Of a stretch of DNA of 51,822 nucleotides, positions 1 through 8,618 are shown in pieces (the first letter of the stretch is position 1; the number at the start of each line of letters is the position of its first letter). Made by a program: the position numbers and the translations under genes. The DNA lies in contig PAAM01000019.1 in the NCBI GenBank assembly GCA_002699615.1, forward strand, positions 20,936 to 72,757, in the 5' to 3' direction. Source of the stretch: Rhodobiaceae bacterium. GTDB lineage: Bacteria > Pseudomonadota > Alphaproteobacteria > Rhizobiales > TMED25. Below the pieces are notes generated by a model, which did not search any database, was not told the DNA's origin, and saw nothing but the letters and a program-made list of their open reading frames with translations.

Positions 1-618
1 TATTGTAGCGTCACTTCCAGATCGCACAACTTTTGCAGTTCCAAGTGTATCAACATGTTCACCTACTGGTACTTCACCCTTTGTTGCATAAAGTGATTTA
101 TGTTCAAAAAAAATAACGGGGTCTTCGTCTCTTATAGATGCCGCCAATAAACCCTTCACATCCGCTGGAGTAGAAGGGGCAACAACTTTTATACCAGGGA
201 TTGCCATCGCCCAATTTTCAATTGATTGTGAATGCTGTGCTCCAAAACGCGAGCCCCCTCCATTACCTGTTCTGACAACAAGTGGGCACTTCAGCTGACC
301 ATCTGACATATACCGAGATTTGGACATCTCATTCGCTACAAAATCCCAACAAACCGCCAAAAAGTCTGAGAACATTATTTCTGCAATAGGCCTCATACCA
401 GTCATAGCTGCACCCATCGCTGCGCCAAGAATAGCTTGCTCTGATATTGGTGTATCAATGACTCTTTTAGGTCCAAATTTATCAAAAAGCCCGACTGTTG
501 CTTTAAAAACACCGCCAGCCCTTGCCACGTCTTCCCCAATAAAGGCGACATTTTCATCGCGCTCCATTTCCTGAGCAATAGCCGCCGCAACAGCTTCTCT
601 GTATGTTAGTTGCGCCAT
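1..618 (-). CDS. 2-oxoacid dehydrogenase E1 component, beta subunit (partial)
   Basis: This is the transketolase-like beta half of a thiamine-diphosphate E1 enzyme (pyruvate, acetoin or branched-chain 2-oxoacid dehydrogenase type), which pairs with the alpha subunit encoded just upstream. The translation starts MAQLTYREAVAAAIAQEMER and continues with the family-typical GEDVARAGGVFKAT, DTPISEQAILGAAMGAAMTG and GNGGGSRFGAQHSQS segments. The start codon is ATG at 618-616, overlapping the end of the alpha gene by 13 bp, which implies translational coupling. The C-terminal part runs off the left edge: 206 codons are visible and the family is usually about 325-340 residues. The true substrate cannot be read from these residues. 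Any E2/E3 genes would lie outside the window. Confidence 0.9.
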   Translation of the reverse strand, partial: MAQLTYREAVAAAIAQEMERDENVAFIGEDVARAGGVFKATVGLFDKFGPKRVIDTPISEQAILGAAMGAAMTGMRPIAEIMFSDFLAVCWDFVANEMSKSRYMSDGQLKCPLVVRTGNGGGSRFGAQHSQSIENWAMAIPGIKVVAPSTPADVKGLLAASIRDEDPVIFFEHKSLYATKGEVPVGEHVDTLGTAKVVRSGSDATI

Positions 619-1619
619 GCCCATCCTCCATCTGCGTAGACATTTGTTGTTAATATTTCTTCAGGTGGAATCGGTGAATTTTTAGCCTCTTCTGTTGCCT
701 CATCAACAACTTTCTTTATATTTTCTTCTATCCCATTAATAACCTTCTGCTGAACTCCAAATTCAATGAGTCTTTTGCGGTACCTTATTATTGGGTCGTT
801 ATTTTTTTTCCAATGATCTAGCTCCCCATCAGGTCTATAGGACCCCGGATCAGCACGGCTATGACCAGATTGCCTGTATGTTTTGCACTCAATCAATGAT
901 GGGCCGTCACCAGAACGAGCTTTTGCGTATGCCGCTTGAGCAGTTCTATATACTTCATCGGCATCATTACCATCAATAATGATACTCTCCAATCCATAGG
1001 CTGAGGCTCTATCCGCGGCAGGATTTTTAACAGAGGTTATGGACTCAATCGGTGTATATTCCATATAATTATTATTTTCGCAGACAAAAACAACGGGTAA
1101 CTTATATACTACAGCATAGTTCAGTGCTTCATGAAAGGCTCCAATGTTAGTGGTTCCATCTCCAAAGAATACTGTTGCGACATCATCATGCCCCATGTAT
1201 TGAGCTCTCCATGCCGAGCCAACGGCCATTGGTAAATGCGCCCCAATTATTGCATATGAACCCATAACACCTTTGCTAGTGTCAGTTAAATGCATTGAGC
1301 CACCCTTGCCTCTCATTAAGCCACAATCTCTTTGCATTAACTCACCGAGAACACCAACAACTGATGCCCCTCTTGCAAGAGTGTGAGCGTGACCACGATA
1401 GGTACAGAAGCTTTTATCATTTTTCTGCATTGCAGTTGCAAATCCAGCCGCAATTGCTTCTTGCCCGAGTGACAAATGGCTTGTTCCCTTTACAAGATTT
1501 TCAAGGAATAAATCATATGCTCTTTGTTCGGCAAAACGAATAAGATATTGAGAATCGTAGAGCTCTAATCTCTTTTTTTCATCAATATCATCATTTTTCA
1601 GGGTTTTCTTTTTTGGCAT
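606..1619 (-). CDS. 2-oxoacid dehydrogenase E1 component, alpha subunit
   Basis: This is the thiamine-diphosphate binding alpha subunit (337 aa, normal length) of a pyruvate/acetoin-type E1 alpha2beta2 enzyme, which decarboxylates a 2-oxoacid and passes the acyl group to a lipoyl E2. The TPP/Mg motif is present as GDGTTNIGAFHEAL through CENNNY (about residues 155-190). The phosphorylation-loop-like region YRQSGHSRADPGSYR (about 265-280) and the N-terminal SQYLIRFAEQRAYDLF also fit. A GGTGA ribosome site lies 5 nt before the ATG. It is the fifth gene of a minus-strand operon (hydrolase, cyclase, TPP enzyme, M24 protein, E1 alpha, E1 beta). In this context it could process a 2-oxoacid or acetoin-like product of the upstream enzymes, which is inference. 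Confidence 0.92.
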   Translation of the reverse strand: MPKKKTLKNDDIDEKKRLELYDSQYLIRFAEQRAYDLFLENLVKGTSHLSLGQEAIAAGFATAMQKNDKSFCTYRGHAHTLARGASVVGVLGELMQRDCGLMRGKGGSMHLTDTSKGVMGSYAIIGAHLPMAVGSAWRAQYMGHDDVATVFFGDGTTNIGAFHEALNYAVVYKLPVVFVCENNNYMEYTPIESITSVKNPAADRASAYGLESIIIDGNDADEVYRTAQAAYAKARSGDGPSLIECKTYRQSGHSRADPGSYRPDGELDHWKKNNDPIIRYRKRLIEFGVQQKVINGIEENIKKVVDEATEEAKNSPIPPEEILTTNVYADGGWAWRN

Positions 1620-1633
1620 CTCATCACCAGCAA

Positions 1634-2938
1634 TTAGTATCTATTTGCAATTGGCAGATCTTCTGCAGGAAATAATGAAATAACCTTACAGCCTTTATCA
1701 GTAACAACAACTTCTTCTTCAATTCTGGCTGCCGATACACCGTCTTTTGCAGGACAATATGTTTCTAATGCAAAAACCATACCTGTTTTTATTTCCATTG
1801 GGTTTTCTAATGATACCAGCCGCGAAATGATTGGTCTCTCATGTAATGCCAAACCAAGACCATGACCAAACTGCAAACCAAATGCTTGCATTTCGCTGTC
1901 AAAACCAAATTCTTCGGCTTTTGGCCAAGCTTTTGCAACCGTATCGGTTGAAACGCCAGGTTTTATTAGTTCGATAGCTTTATCTAACCACTCCCTGCAT
2001 TGGATGTAGGCATCATTTTGTTCAGATGTTGCCGTTCCAACGTTAAAAGTCCTATAATAACATGTTCTATAGCCCTGATAGGATTGGAGAATATCAAAAA
2101 ATGCTTGGTCTCCGGGTCTAAACATACGATCAGTAAAATTATGGGGATGCGGGCTACATCTTTCACCAGAAATTGCGTTTATTGCCTCTACATCATCGGA
2201 GCCCATCTCATAGAGCATTTGATTAGAGAGAGCTACGATATCATTTTCTCTCACACCAGGTTTTAGTTCTTCATAAATCATATGATATACCCCATCAACC
2301 ATTGTTGCTGCTTGATTGAGCAGGGTAATTTCGTCAATATTTTTAATCTCCCTCGCATCTAACATCACCTGTTGACCATCAACAATATTCATTCCAGCAT
2401 TTTGCAGCTCAAAAAACATTGCAGTTTCAGCAATATCAAGACCAATTGGCATATCAGCAACGCCAGCTTGTTTTAAATAACTCATTATTTCTTCTGCATG
2501 CGATTTCATCAAGCCAACTGAGGGTGGAACGGTTCCTCGCATTCCAGTCATACCCGCTAAGCATCTATTTGGGTCAAGCCAATCACAATTAAGTTGATGG
2601 TGCACTGCTGCAGATCCAAAATCCCAAACAAATGGTTCCTCATCTCCGGCAAGTAATGCAAACCGACAAAGCTTATCTCTCTCCCACTCACCAATTTTTG
2701 TTCCAGTGATGTACCTAATATTATTCACATCAAATAATATTAAAGCACCAAGTCCCGAATTTTTCAGTGCATTTTTTGCTCTCGACAGCCGATATTTTCT
2801 CAAACGCTGAAAATCAACTCTTGTTTCAAAGTCTACTTGCTTAAATCCTGGTGATGCCAGAGCCCGATCCCACTGCCAATTTTGATTCGCATCTTCTGGC
2901 CTTAATATTCTCGGTGTAAAAACGCTTTTATCAGTCAT
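1634..2938 (-). CDS. M24-fold (creatinase/aminopeptidase P) protein with altered metal site
   Basis: 434 aa protein with an N-terminal creatinase-like domain (about 45-190) and a C-terminal pita-bread M24 domain (about 205-430). M24 enzymes normally bind two metals through Asp, Asp, His, Glu, Glu. I see D282, H359 (in FGHGLG), E392 (in ALETY) and E407 (in RIEEEV). The second Asp, expected 11 residues after the first, is C293 (in RTCYYRTF). The usual D-x-G is also D-I-L. It may therefore be a C-N or C-S lyase or hydrolase of the creatinase or DMSP-lyase DddP type rather than a Xaa-Pro peptidase, but I cannot name its substrate. It sits 14 bp upstream of E1 alpha and 94 bp downstream of the TPP enzyme, in the same orientation. 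Confidence 0.8.
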   Translation of the reverse strand: MTDKSVFTPRILRPEDANQNWQWDRALASPGFKQVDFETRVDFQRLRKYRLSRAKNALKNSGLGALILFDVNNIRYITGTKIGEWERDKLCRFALLAGDEEPFVWDFGSAAVHHQLNCDWLDPNRCLAGMTGMRGTVPPSVGLMKSHAEEIMSYLKQAGVADMPIGLDIAETAMFFELQNAGMNIVDGQQVMLDAREIKNIDEITLLNQAATMVDGVYHMIYEELKPGVRENDIVALSNQMLYEMGSDDVEAINAISGERCSPHPHNFTDRMFRPGDQAFFDILQSYQGYRTCYYRTFNVGTATSEQNDAYIQCREWLDKAIELIKPGVSTDTVAKAWPKAEEFGFDSEMQAFGLQFGHGLGLALHERPIISRLVSLENPMEIKTGMVFALETYCPAKDGVSAARIEEEVVVTDKGCKVISLFPAEDLPIANRY

Positions 2939-3032
2939 TGTTATTACTTTCTAAATTGATTTAATCTCGATTAATCCCAGAGTTATTTATATATCAATAA
3001 ATTTGGATTAGTAAGATAAAATTTAAAAAAAT

Positions 3033-4721
3033 TTACTGTGTATACGCAAGAGGAGCAAGGGCATCTACATCTGTCACAACGTCAAGTACCACGCACTTGT
3101 CAAGTGCAATTGCTTTTTCTAGTGCAGGAGCGAAATCTTTCGGATCTTCTACCCTTATTGCTTCGGCACCCATATGCTTTGCAATATGAGCAAAGTTAAC
3201 ATTATTAAATGTCCACATTTCCCTCGCCTTATCTGTTTGAGTACCGCCGTATACTCTATCAAATCCCCTCTTTGATTGATTACCGGCGCCGTTATTATTT
3301 ACGACAATCACAGCATTAATTCCCCATCGAACTGCCGTTTCAACTTCAGCAATATGATACCAGAAACCCGCATCCCCAGTGAAACATATGACGGGTCTTT
3401 CTGGAACTGCACACTTAACGCCCAAGGACGCAGGAAAGGCCCATCCAAGATGTCCGGCTGATCTAATGTAATTCTGTCCGGAGGATTTTAAATCAAACAT
3501 TCCACCCATCCACATGCCACCATGTCCTGTATCTACAACAACAAATGAATTATCGGGTAAGTTCATAGATAGCTCGTAGCAAATCCTTTCAGGTCTGATT
3601 GGAATATTTTTGGATTGTAGCAATGGACGAAATTCATCATACCAATCTTTGCAATAACCTTGCACTTCTTCAATCCATGGAGTCCTTTTTTCTACGGTAG
3701 TTTCATCTGCAAATTTTATCATCTCCTCTAAAGCCATTTTTGCATCTGACATAATGCCAACCTCTAATGGGTAATTTCTACCTAAGACCTCAGGATCAAT
3801 ATCTACATGAATAGCCTTTATTCCAATTTTTGGTACTGTCCAAAAATTTGTTACCATCCCACCCAAATCAGTTCCAATAAATATCGCAAGGTCCGCGGCC
3901 AGTACAGATTTATTTGCGGAACCTCTTGAGTAGGTCCCGACTACACCAACATTGAGTGGGTTATTTGCATTTATTACATCTTTCCCATTCAGTGACGTCG
4001 CAACGGGAATTTTAAGTTTTTTTGAAATTTCATCAATTAAATCACCTGCCTTGGACCACCTGACCCCTCCACCAACAACGAAAATTGGCTTGCTTGCACT
4101 ATTGATAATATCCATAGCTCTTTTAATCTCATTTACGTCAGGTTTTGGACGATATGGTGGTACGCAGATTGCTCTCTCGTCAATCGATCTCGATATACTT
4201 TCGTCAAATATTTCTTGATCTACCTGACCTTCATTTCCTTTAAATTGCAAATGAACTGGACCTGGGGATCCCGATACCGCCACTCTAAAGGCTTGGTTGA
4301 GCATATCTGGGAATCTATTCGCACTGTCTACTGTTGCATTAAGCTTTGTAACTGGTTCAAATGCAGGTATATCATCAACTTCTTGATAAGCTTTTTTAAA
4401 TTTTGTTGCTTGGTCGCGCCCTCCAGTTAGAGCAATAACTGGTGACTTTGCGAGCCAGGCATCTCTGAGACCAGCCGCGAGATTTAAAGCCCCAATAATT
4501 TGAGCTGCACACACACCTGGCTTTCCAGATGCACGCGCATAGCCATCAGCCATGTAAGCCGCTGAAGCTTCACCGTGTGCATGAATTCTTCTGACATTAG
4601 AAATAGTTTCTAACTCAGCCATTGTCGTTCTAAGTACTGCCGGAACGTGAAATATATCCGTAACACCATAATCTTGAAGCATTCTTGCTAAAACCTTTGC
4701 GCCTGTTAACTCATTACTCAT
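3033..4721 (-). CDS. TPP-dependent acetolactate synthase/decarboxylase-like enzyme
   Basis: 562 aa protein with the three-domain architecture of the acetohydroxyacid synthase/benzoylformate decarboxylase superfamily. The N-terminal PYR domain carries the catalytic Glu in HAHGEASAAYMADGYARASG (about 48-67). The central domain contains FVVGGGVRWSKAG. The C-terminal PP domain has the Mg/TPP motif as GDAGFWYHIAEVETA through VVNNNGAGN (about 450-480). Here GDA replaces the commoner GDG, which is tolerated in the family. A GAGGT ribosome site precedes the ATG. It lies 14 bp downstream of the cyclase-family hydrolase. In indole-acetate degraders an isatin hydrolase is found next to a TPP-dependent isatinate decarboxylase, so a decarboxylase role on the product of the cyclase is a reasonable hypothesis, not shown by sequence. 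Confidence 0.85.
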   Translation of the reverse strand: MSNELTGAKVLARMLQDYGVTDIFHVPAVLRTTMAELETISNVRRIHAHGEASAAYMADGYARASGKPGVCAAQIIGALNLAAGLRDAWLAKSPVIALTGGRDQATKFKKAYQEVDDIPAFEPVTKLNATVDSANRFPDMLNQAFRVAVSGSPGPVHLQFKGNEGQVDQEIFDESISRSIDERAICVPPYRPKPDVNEIKRAMDIINSASKPIFVVGGGVRWSKAGDLIDEISKKLKIPVATSLNGKDVINANNPLNVGVVGTYSRGSANKSVLAADLAIFIGTDLGGMVTNFWTVPKIGIKAIHVDIDPEVLGRNYPLEVGIMSDAKMALEEMIKFADETTVEKRTPWIEEVQGYCKDWYDEFRPLLQSKNIPIRPERICYELSMNLPDNSFVVVDTGHGGMWMGGMFDLKSSGQNYIRSAGHLGWAFPASLGVKCAVPERPVICFTGDAGFWYHIAEVETAVRWGINAVIVVNNNGAGNQSKRGFDRVYGGTQTDKAREMWTFNNVNFAHIAKHMGAEAIRVEDPKDFAPALEKAIALDKCVVLDVVTDVDALAPLAYTQ

Positions 4722-4735
4722 TTCATACCTCTACA

Positions 4736-5707
4736 TTACTTAATTGCTATTGGGTTTATGGGAGTACCCACAGCCCCTGTGATTGGAATTGATGGTGCTA
4801 CTAGCAAAAATTCATAAATATTATCCTCAAAACAATCTTCGGCCAGCTCCTTAAGATAAAACATTTCACCCATTGTCATACCCTGGATTGGTATTGTTAT
4901 CCAATGCCATGGTTGATTTATTCCTTCCTCACTCTGGTTTGGTCGGACCTCACACCCCCACGTATCAGAAGCTAATGCAGCAAGCTCAGTTCTTTGAACC
5001 CAATCGATAGTATCAAAACCCATACCAGGAGCATCTCCTCCAGGAAATCCGTCCCACGACTCTCTGTTTAGGCAATCTTCCATTTGCCCCGTTCTTACAA
5101 TAACGAAGTCTCCCTTTTTAATCTGAATACCCTGCTTTTCCGAGGTCAGATCAAGATCCTCGCAAGTTATCGCATAACCGTCCTCAAGCCGTTCTTTGCC
5201 TAATGCTCTGGCGACATCTAATAAAACACCTCGTCCTACCATTTTATCTCTTGTTTTTTCAATTCCACACTTTTGCGCGCCCGCAGACGTAACCTCCCTG
5301 CAATCATAACCATTCCACATTTTATCTTCATAAAAAACATGTCCAAGCCCATCCCAATGTGTGCAGCCGTGCGTTGGTAAAAAAACAGTGTCATCTGCAG
5401 CTCTTATGCCCCTCTTATCAAGCACACCCGAATACGCATCGGTTCCAGTCCTCAGCATTGAATGTATCGGATTAGTTCTACCCATAGCTGGATATTTAGT
5501 CTTCGCACCCTGCGGACCTTTGTAATCAAAATTTAAAGCTAAGGATATTACCTTACCTTTTTTCACAAGCTTTGCAGCATTTATTATCTCATCAACGCCA
5601 ACATAATTGAGTGTCCCCACCTCGTCATCAGCGCCCCATTTTCCCCAGTTCTTATATTTTTCTGCAGCTTCTGCAATATCAGCTCTTGTTATTTTTTTTC
5701 CTGACAT
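4736..5707 (-). CDS. cyclase-family metal-dependent hydrolase (isatin hydrolase/kynurenine formamidase-like)
   Basis: 323 aa protein of the cyclase family (PF04199), metal hydrolases that open cyclic amides or hydrolyse formamides. The signature H-x3-H-x-D-x3-H is seen as HGCTHWDGLGH near residues 115-125, followed by a second conserved section with IVRTGQMED. At 323 aa it belongs to the longer branch of the family, while isatin hydrolases and bacterial kynurenine formamidases are nearer 210-260 aa, so the exact reaction is open. A perfect GGGAG ribosome site stands 6 nt before the ATG. It is the second gene of the operon, 18 bp after the alpha/beta hydrolase and 14 bp before the TPP enzyme. 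Confidence 0.87.
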   Translation of the reverse strand: MSGKKITRADIAEAAEKYKNWGKWGADDEVGTLNYVGVDEIINAAKLVKKGKVISLALNFDYKGPQGAKTKYPAMGRTNPIHSMLRTGTDAYSGVLDKRGIRAADDTVFLPTHGCTHWDGLGHVFYEDKMWNGYDCREVTSAGAQKCGIEKTRDKMVGRGVLLDVARALGKERLEDGYAITCEDLDLTSEKQGIQIKKGDFVIVRTGQMEDCLNRESWDGFPGGDAPGMGFDTIDWVQRTELAALASDTWGCEVRPNQSEEGINQPWHWITIPIQGMTMGEMFYLKELAEDCFEDNIYEFLLVAPSIPITGAVGTPINPIAIK

Positions 5708-5725
5708 TTATTTCTCCCTTTTACG

Positions 5726-6793
5726 TTAATTACATATTATCGATGACAGCCAATCAGCTGATTGATTACGATATTTGTATATTCTATTATTTGCAACATG
5801 CGAGCCATCTTCTATAAAGTTATAAGTCACATCTCCTTTTACTGCTTCTGCCAGAAGTTTCGACTCTTCTGGCGGCACTACCCTGTCTAATCCTCCCCCA
5901 ACAATATAAAGAGGGCAAGTTATATTTTTGGCACACTCCGATAAATCCATCCTATTCGCAAATTCACGAGCTTCATCGTCATTCTCACACTTACTTCTAT
6001 AAATGAATGCCTCTTTGGTAAGACCTGGTATTCTATCATACACATTTTTCCAATTAAATGGACCGGTAAGAGAAATACAAGCGCTAATCCTATCATCATA
6101 GGAAGCCGCCCGAGGTGCGTAATAACCCCCAAGGCTAACACCCCATATTGCAACCTTAGTGGAGTTTAAATCACTTCGATTCTCAATAAAGTCAATTACA
6201 GCAGACACAGGTCGCTCATATTCAGGGCAAATAGGTGATAGATACTCAGATTCACCCTGACCCGGACCATCAAAAGTTAGGGTTGCCATACCTCTATCAA
6301 GAAATACTCTCTCGTTAGTTTCCATTTCCTCTTTCGCAGAGTCTAGACCCATACACATTATTACGACTGGTGGTTTATCAATATTCTTTGGTTTTCTGAG
6401 ATTACCGAACATATTTAAATTATTCCAATTTATCGTCACGCGTTCTGCTGTAGGATCTGCAAATTTCATTGACCTCTTGTGATATTCTACCGCATATTTA
6501 TGTGTTTTTAACATTTGATCTGGATCCTGAACAAATAGAAATTTACCAAAATGGCAACAAACAGCTGCGGTATTATAATGGTCAGCCGCACTTAAATTAA
6601 ATCCATTTTTGATTGCACTATCTCCAAGTGCTGCGTGAATATGCCCCTTCTTCTCCCATTCAACGCACCAATCATCCCATTTCTTGGTTGAATTACAAAC
6701 GTCATTAAAGTCTGATAACGGAACACCATTTGAAACAAAGCGATATGACCAATGGGCTACGGCAGTAAGTAATTTTTCATCTTTATTTTGCAT
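5726..6793 (-). CDS. alpha/beta hydrolase, FrsA / 2,6-dihydroxypseudooxynicotine hydrolase-like
   Basis: 355 aa protein with a helical N-terminal region (about 1-110) and a C-terminal alpha/beta-hydrolase fold. The nucleophile elbow is GVSLGG (Ser near 218), the acid Asp is in GGGLDRVVPPEES and the catalytic His is in EDGSHVANN near the C-terminus. The motif TFDGPGQGES after the first strands and the long N-terminal helical domain match the DUF1100/FrsA group, which includes the C-C hydrolase acting on 2,6-dihydroxypseudooxynicotine in nicotine breakdown. It is the first gene of the minus-strand catabolic operon and shares an 82-bp promoter region with the divergent hydroxyacid dehydrogenase. 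Carbon-carbon bond hydrolysis of a ring-derived diketone is the likely role, by family analogy. Confidence 0.82.
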   Translation of the reverse strand: MQNKDEKLLTAVAHWSYRFVSNGVPLSDFNDVCNSTKKWDDWCVEWEKKGHIHAALGDSAIKNGFNLSAADHYNTAAVCCHFGKFLFVQDPDQMLKTHKYAVEYHKRSMKFADPTAERVTINWNNLNMFGNLRKPKNIDKPPVVIMCMGLDSAKEEMETNERVFLDRGMATLTFDGPGQGESEYLSPICPEYERPVSAVIDFIENRSDLNSTKVAIWGVSLGGYYAPRAASYDDRISACISLTGPFNWKNVYDRIPGLTKEAFIYRSKCENDDEAREFANRMDLSECAKNITCPLYIVGGGLDRVVPPEESKLLAEAVKGDVTYNFIEDGSHVANNRIYKYRNQSADWLSSIICN

Positions 6794-6875
6794 GTAAGCA
6801 ACTTTAACGATTAAATTAAATTCCTAAAATATTTTAAATACTTATAGTATATTAAATATTAGGACAATGGAAAAC
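6794..6875. promoter_or_regulatory. divergent promoter region with a short inverted repeat
   Basis: Very AT-rich 82-bp gap between the divergent hydrolase operon and the hydroxyacid dehydrogenase gene. The inverted repeat ATACT-TAT-AGTAT spans 6838-6850. TATAGT and TATATT elements that could serve as -10 boxes lie within and beside it. Promoters for both directions must lie here or overlap the coding starts, but no convincing -35 boxes are visible. Confidence 0.3.
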
Positions 6876-7835
6876 ATGTATAAAATAATAGTTGGTGGTA
6901 AAATACATCAAAAAGGTATTGATCTGCTTGAAAAAGTAGAGAATTTTGAAGTTTTGGTGCTGCCCGATGCAAGCCAAGAAACCCTCGAAAATAATATTTC
7001 AGATGCTGATGCTATATTATTAAGACTGCAGTCTTTCACGAAATCAATGATAGATAAATCACTTAAATTAAAAATACTATCAAGAAATGGTGTCGGCTAT
7101 GACCGCATCGATATTCCTGCGCTAACAAACAAAAAAATACCACTCACAATTGTAGGTGATGTTAATTCAGGAAGCGTAGCTGAACATACAATTATGTTTA
7201 TTCTTGATTTACTAAAAAATACTAAAAGGCACGACCATATGATAAGAAGTAATAATTGGAAGGATCGAGATCTGCTGATATCAAACGACTTTGAAGGTAA
7301 AAAAATATTAATAGTGGGATTTGGAAAAATTGGACAGAAAGTTGCTGGAATTGCTCATGCCTTCAATGCTAAGATAAATATATATGACCCATATATAAAA
7401 AATAGGGAAAGCTATAAACAAAGCTATACCTTCTTTGATGAATTGAATTTAGCATTTGGAGAATCGGAAATAATTACTTTGCACGCACCGGGATCGAAAA
7501 AGCCCATCATAGGGAGAGATGAGATAAAATTAATGCAACCAGATACCATTCTTGTTAATACATCGAGAGGATCACACATCGACTTAGACGCACTTTTAGA
7601 TGCTTTACGATCTGGACAAATTAGAGGGGCTGGGCTTGATGTATATCCAGAAGAACCGCCTGATATATCTAAACACGAGATATTTAATCATGAGAATATT
7701 TTATTTTCGCCGCACATTGCTGGTCTAAATAATGATTGTGCGGCAAGAATGGCAATAAATTCAGCACAAAACATAATTGATTATTTTTCTGGGAAGCTAA
7801 AACCAGAATTTACAATAAATAAAGAAATCTTATAA
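6876..7835 (+). CDS. D-2-hydroxyacid dehydrogenase (phosphoglycerate dehydrogenase-like)
   Basis: NAD-dependent D-isomer 2-hydroxyacid dehydrogenase of about 320 aa, without the C-terminal ACT/regulatory domain of SerA. The Rossmann motif is VGFGKIGQKVAG (about residue 145). The catalytic triad is visible as Arg in NTSRGSHID, Glu in YPEEPPD and His in FSPHIAG. It converts a 2-oxoacid to the D-hydroxyacid or the reverse. Two in-frame ATGs exist, at 6867 and 6876. I prefer 6876 because AGGA at 6861-6864 is too close to the first, but 6867 is possible. It diverges from the catabolic operon, which suggests a shared regulator or substrate. It is not necessarily the serine-pathway enzyme. Confidence 0.85.
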   Translation: MYKIIVGGKIHQKGIDLLEKVENFEVLVLPDASQETLENNISDADAILLRLQSFTKSMIDKSLKLKILSRNGVGYDRIDIPALTNKKIPLTIVGDVNSGSVAEHTIMFILDLLKNTKRHDHMIRSNNWKDRDLLISNDFEGKKILIVGFGKIGQKVAGIAHAFNAKINIYDPYIKNRESYKQSYTFFDELNLAFGESEIITLHAPGSKKPIIGRDEIKLMQPDTILVNTSRGSHIDLDALLDALRSGQIRGAGLDVYPEEPPDISKHEIFNHENILFSPHIAGLNNDCAARMAINSAQNIIDYFSGKLKPEFTINKEIL

Positions 7836-7853
7836 TTAATCAAAGTACCTTAC

Positions 7854-8618
7854 TTAGCTTCTTCTGAGGTGAGGATATACCTGTGATAACAGCGATCCTT
7901 CACAGTATGTCTTTTCATAAATTGCGGTGGATTGGATTAGCTCAAACCACTCGCTAACTAGGGGGGTGGAACTCCATAAATCTGATTTACCAAGATCTTT
8001 CATACGAACTATTACAGGCATTATGCATATGTCAGCAAAGGTCACGTCTGACCCAAGTAGATACGGGCCACCACTCTCTCCTAACCAACCTTCCATTCTA
8101 TCACAGGTTGCCTTAATCTTTGACATTGAGTCATTCATTTCTTTTTCAGAAAAGCCTGTACGGCCCATCCTCAAGAGAAAGTCTTTTCGTAAGGGTTTGG
8201 ACTCAGCGAGATCAATAAACTCTTTTTCTGACATATCTTGAAAATGAGGGAGGAAAGCCATATTATATGATGGTATTCTGACGGATGGCCCAGCAACTTC
8301 GTCGAAATACCTAATCATTGCCCTCATTCGCGCTACGTTTTCAGGTTTTTTTGGCCGGAGCGTTTTGAGATTTAGGTTAATATCTTCAAGGTACTCAATT
8401 ATTACAGAGCTATCTATGATTATATTATCGTCATGAACTAATGCGGGAACAACGCCATTTGGATTTATTGACAAATATTCCGGTCTTAGCTGGTCACCAG
8501 AGAAAAGATCTAAGATTTCCATACTGAAGTTTATACTTTTATAGTGAAGGGTATACCTTACCCGCTGACTGCACGTTGATTGTAGAGCATTGTATAATGT
8601 AAAATTGCCAATGTTCAT
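7854..8618 (-). CDS. glutathione S-transferase family protein
   Basis: 254 aa protein with an N-terminal thioredoxin-like GST domain (about 1-80) and an all-helical C-terminal domain. The N-terminus shows the active-site segment STCSQRVRYTLHYK (a Ser/Cys-type centre, as in zeta/theta/beta-etherase-like GSTs). The glutathione-binding section follows as NPNGVVPALVHDDN and IIDSSVIIEYLED. The C-terminal domain contains GPYLLGSDVTFADICIMP, the conserved helix N-cap region. The ATG follows directly after the stop codon of the acyl-CoA dehydrogenase, so the two are cotranscribed. A role in detoxification, isomerisation or reductive cleavage within a degradation pathway is plausible; the specific reaction cannot be read. 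Confidence 0.87.
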   Translation of the reverse strand: MNIGNFTLYNALQSTCSQRVRYTLHYKSINFSMEILDLFSGDQLRPEYLSINPNGVVPALVHDDNIIIDSSVIIEYLEDINLNLKTLRPKKPENVARMRAMIRYFDEVAGPSVRIPSYNMAFLPHFQDMSEKEFIDLAESKPLRKDFLLRMGRTGFSEKEMNDSMSKIKATCDRMEGWLGESGGPYLLGSDVTFADICIMPVIVRMKDLGKSDLWSSTPLVSEWFELIQSTAIYEKTYCEGSLLSQVYPHLRRS

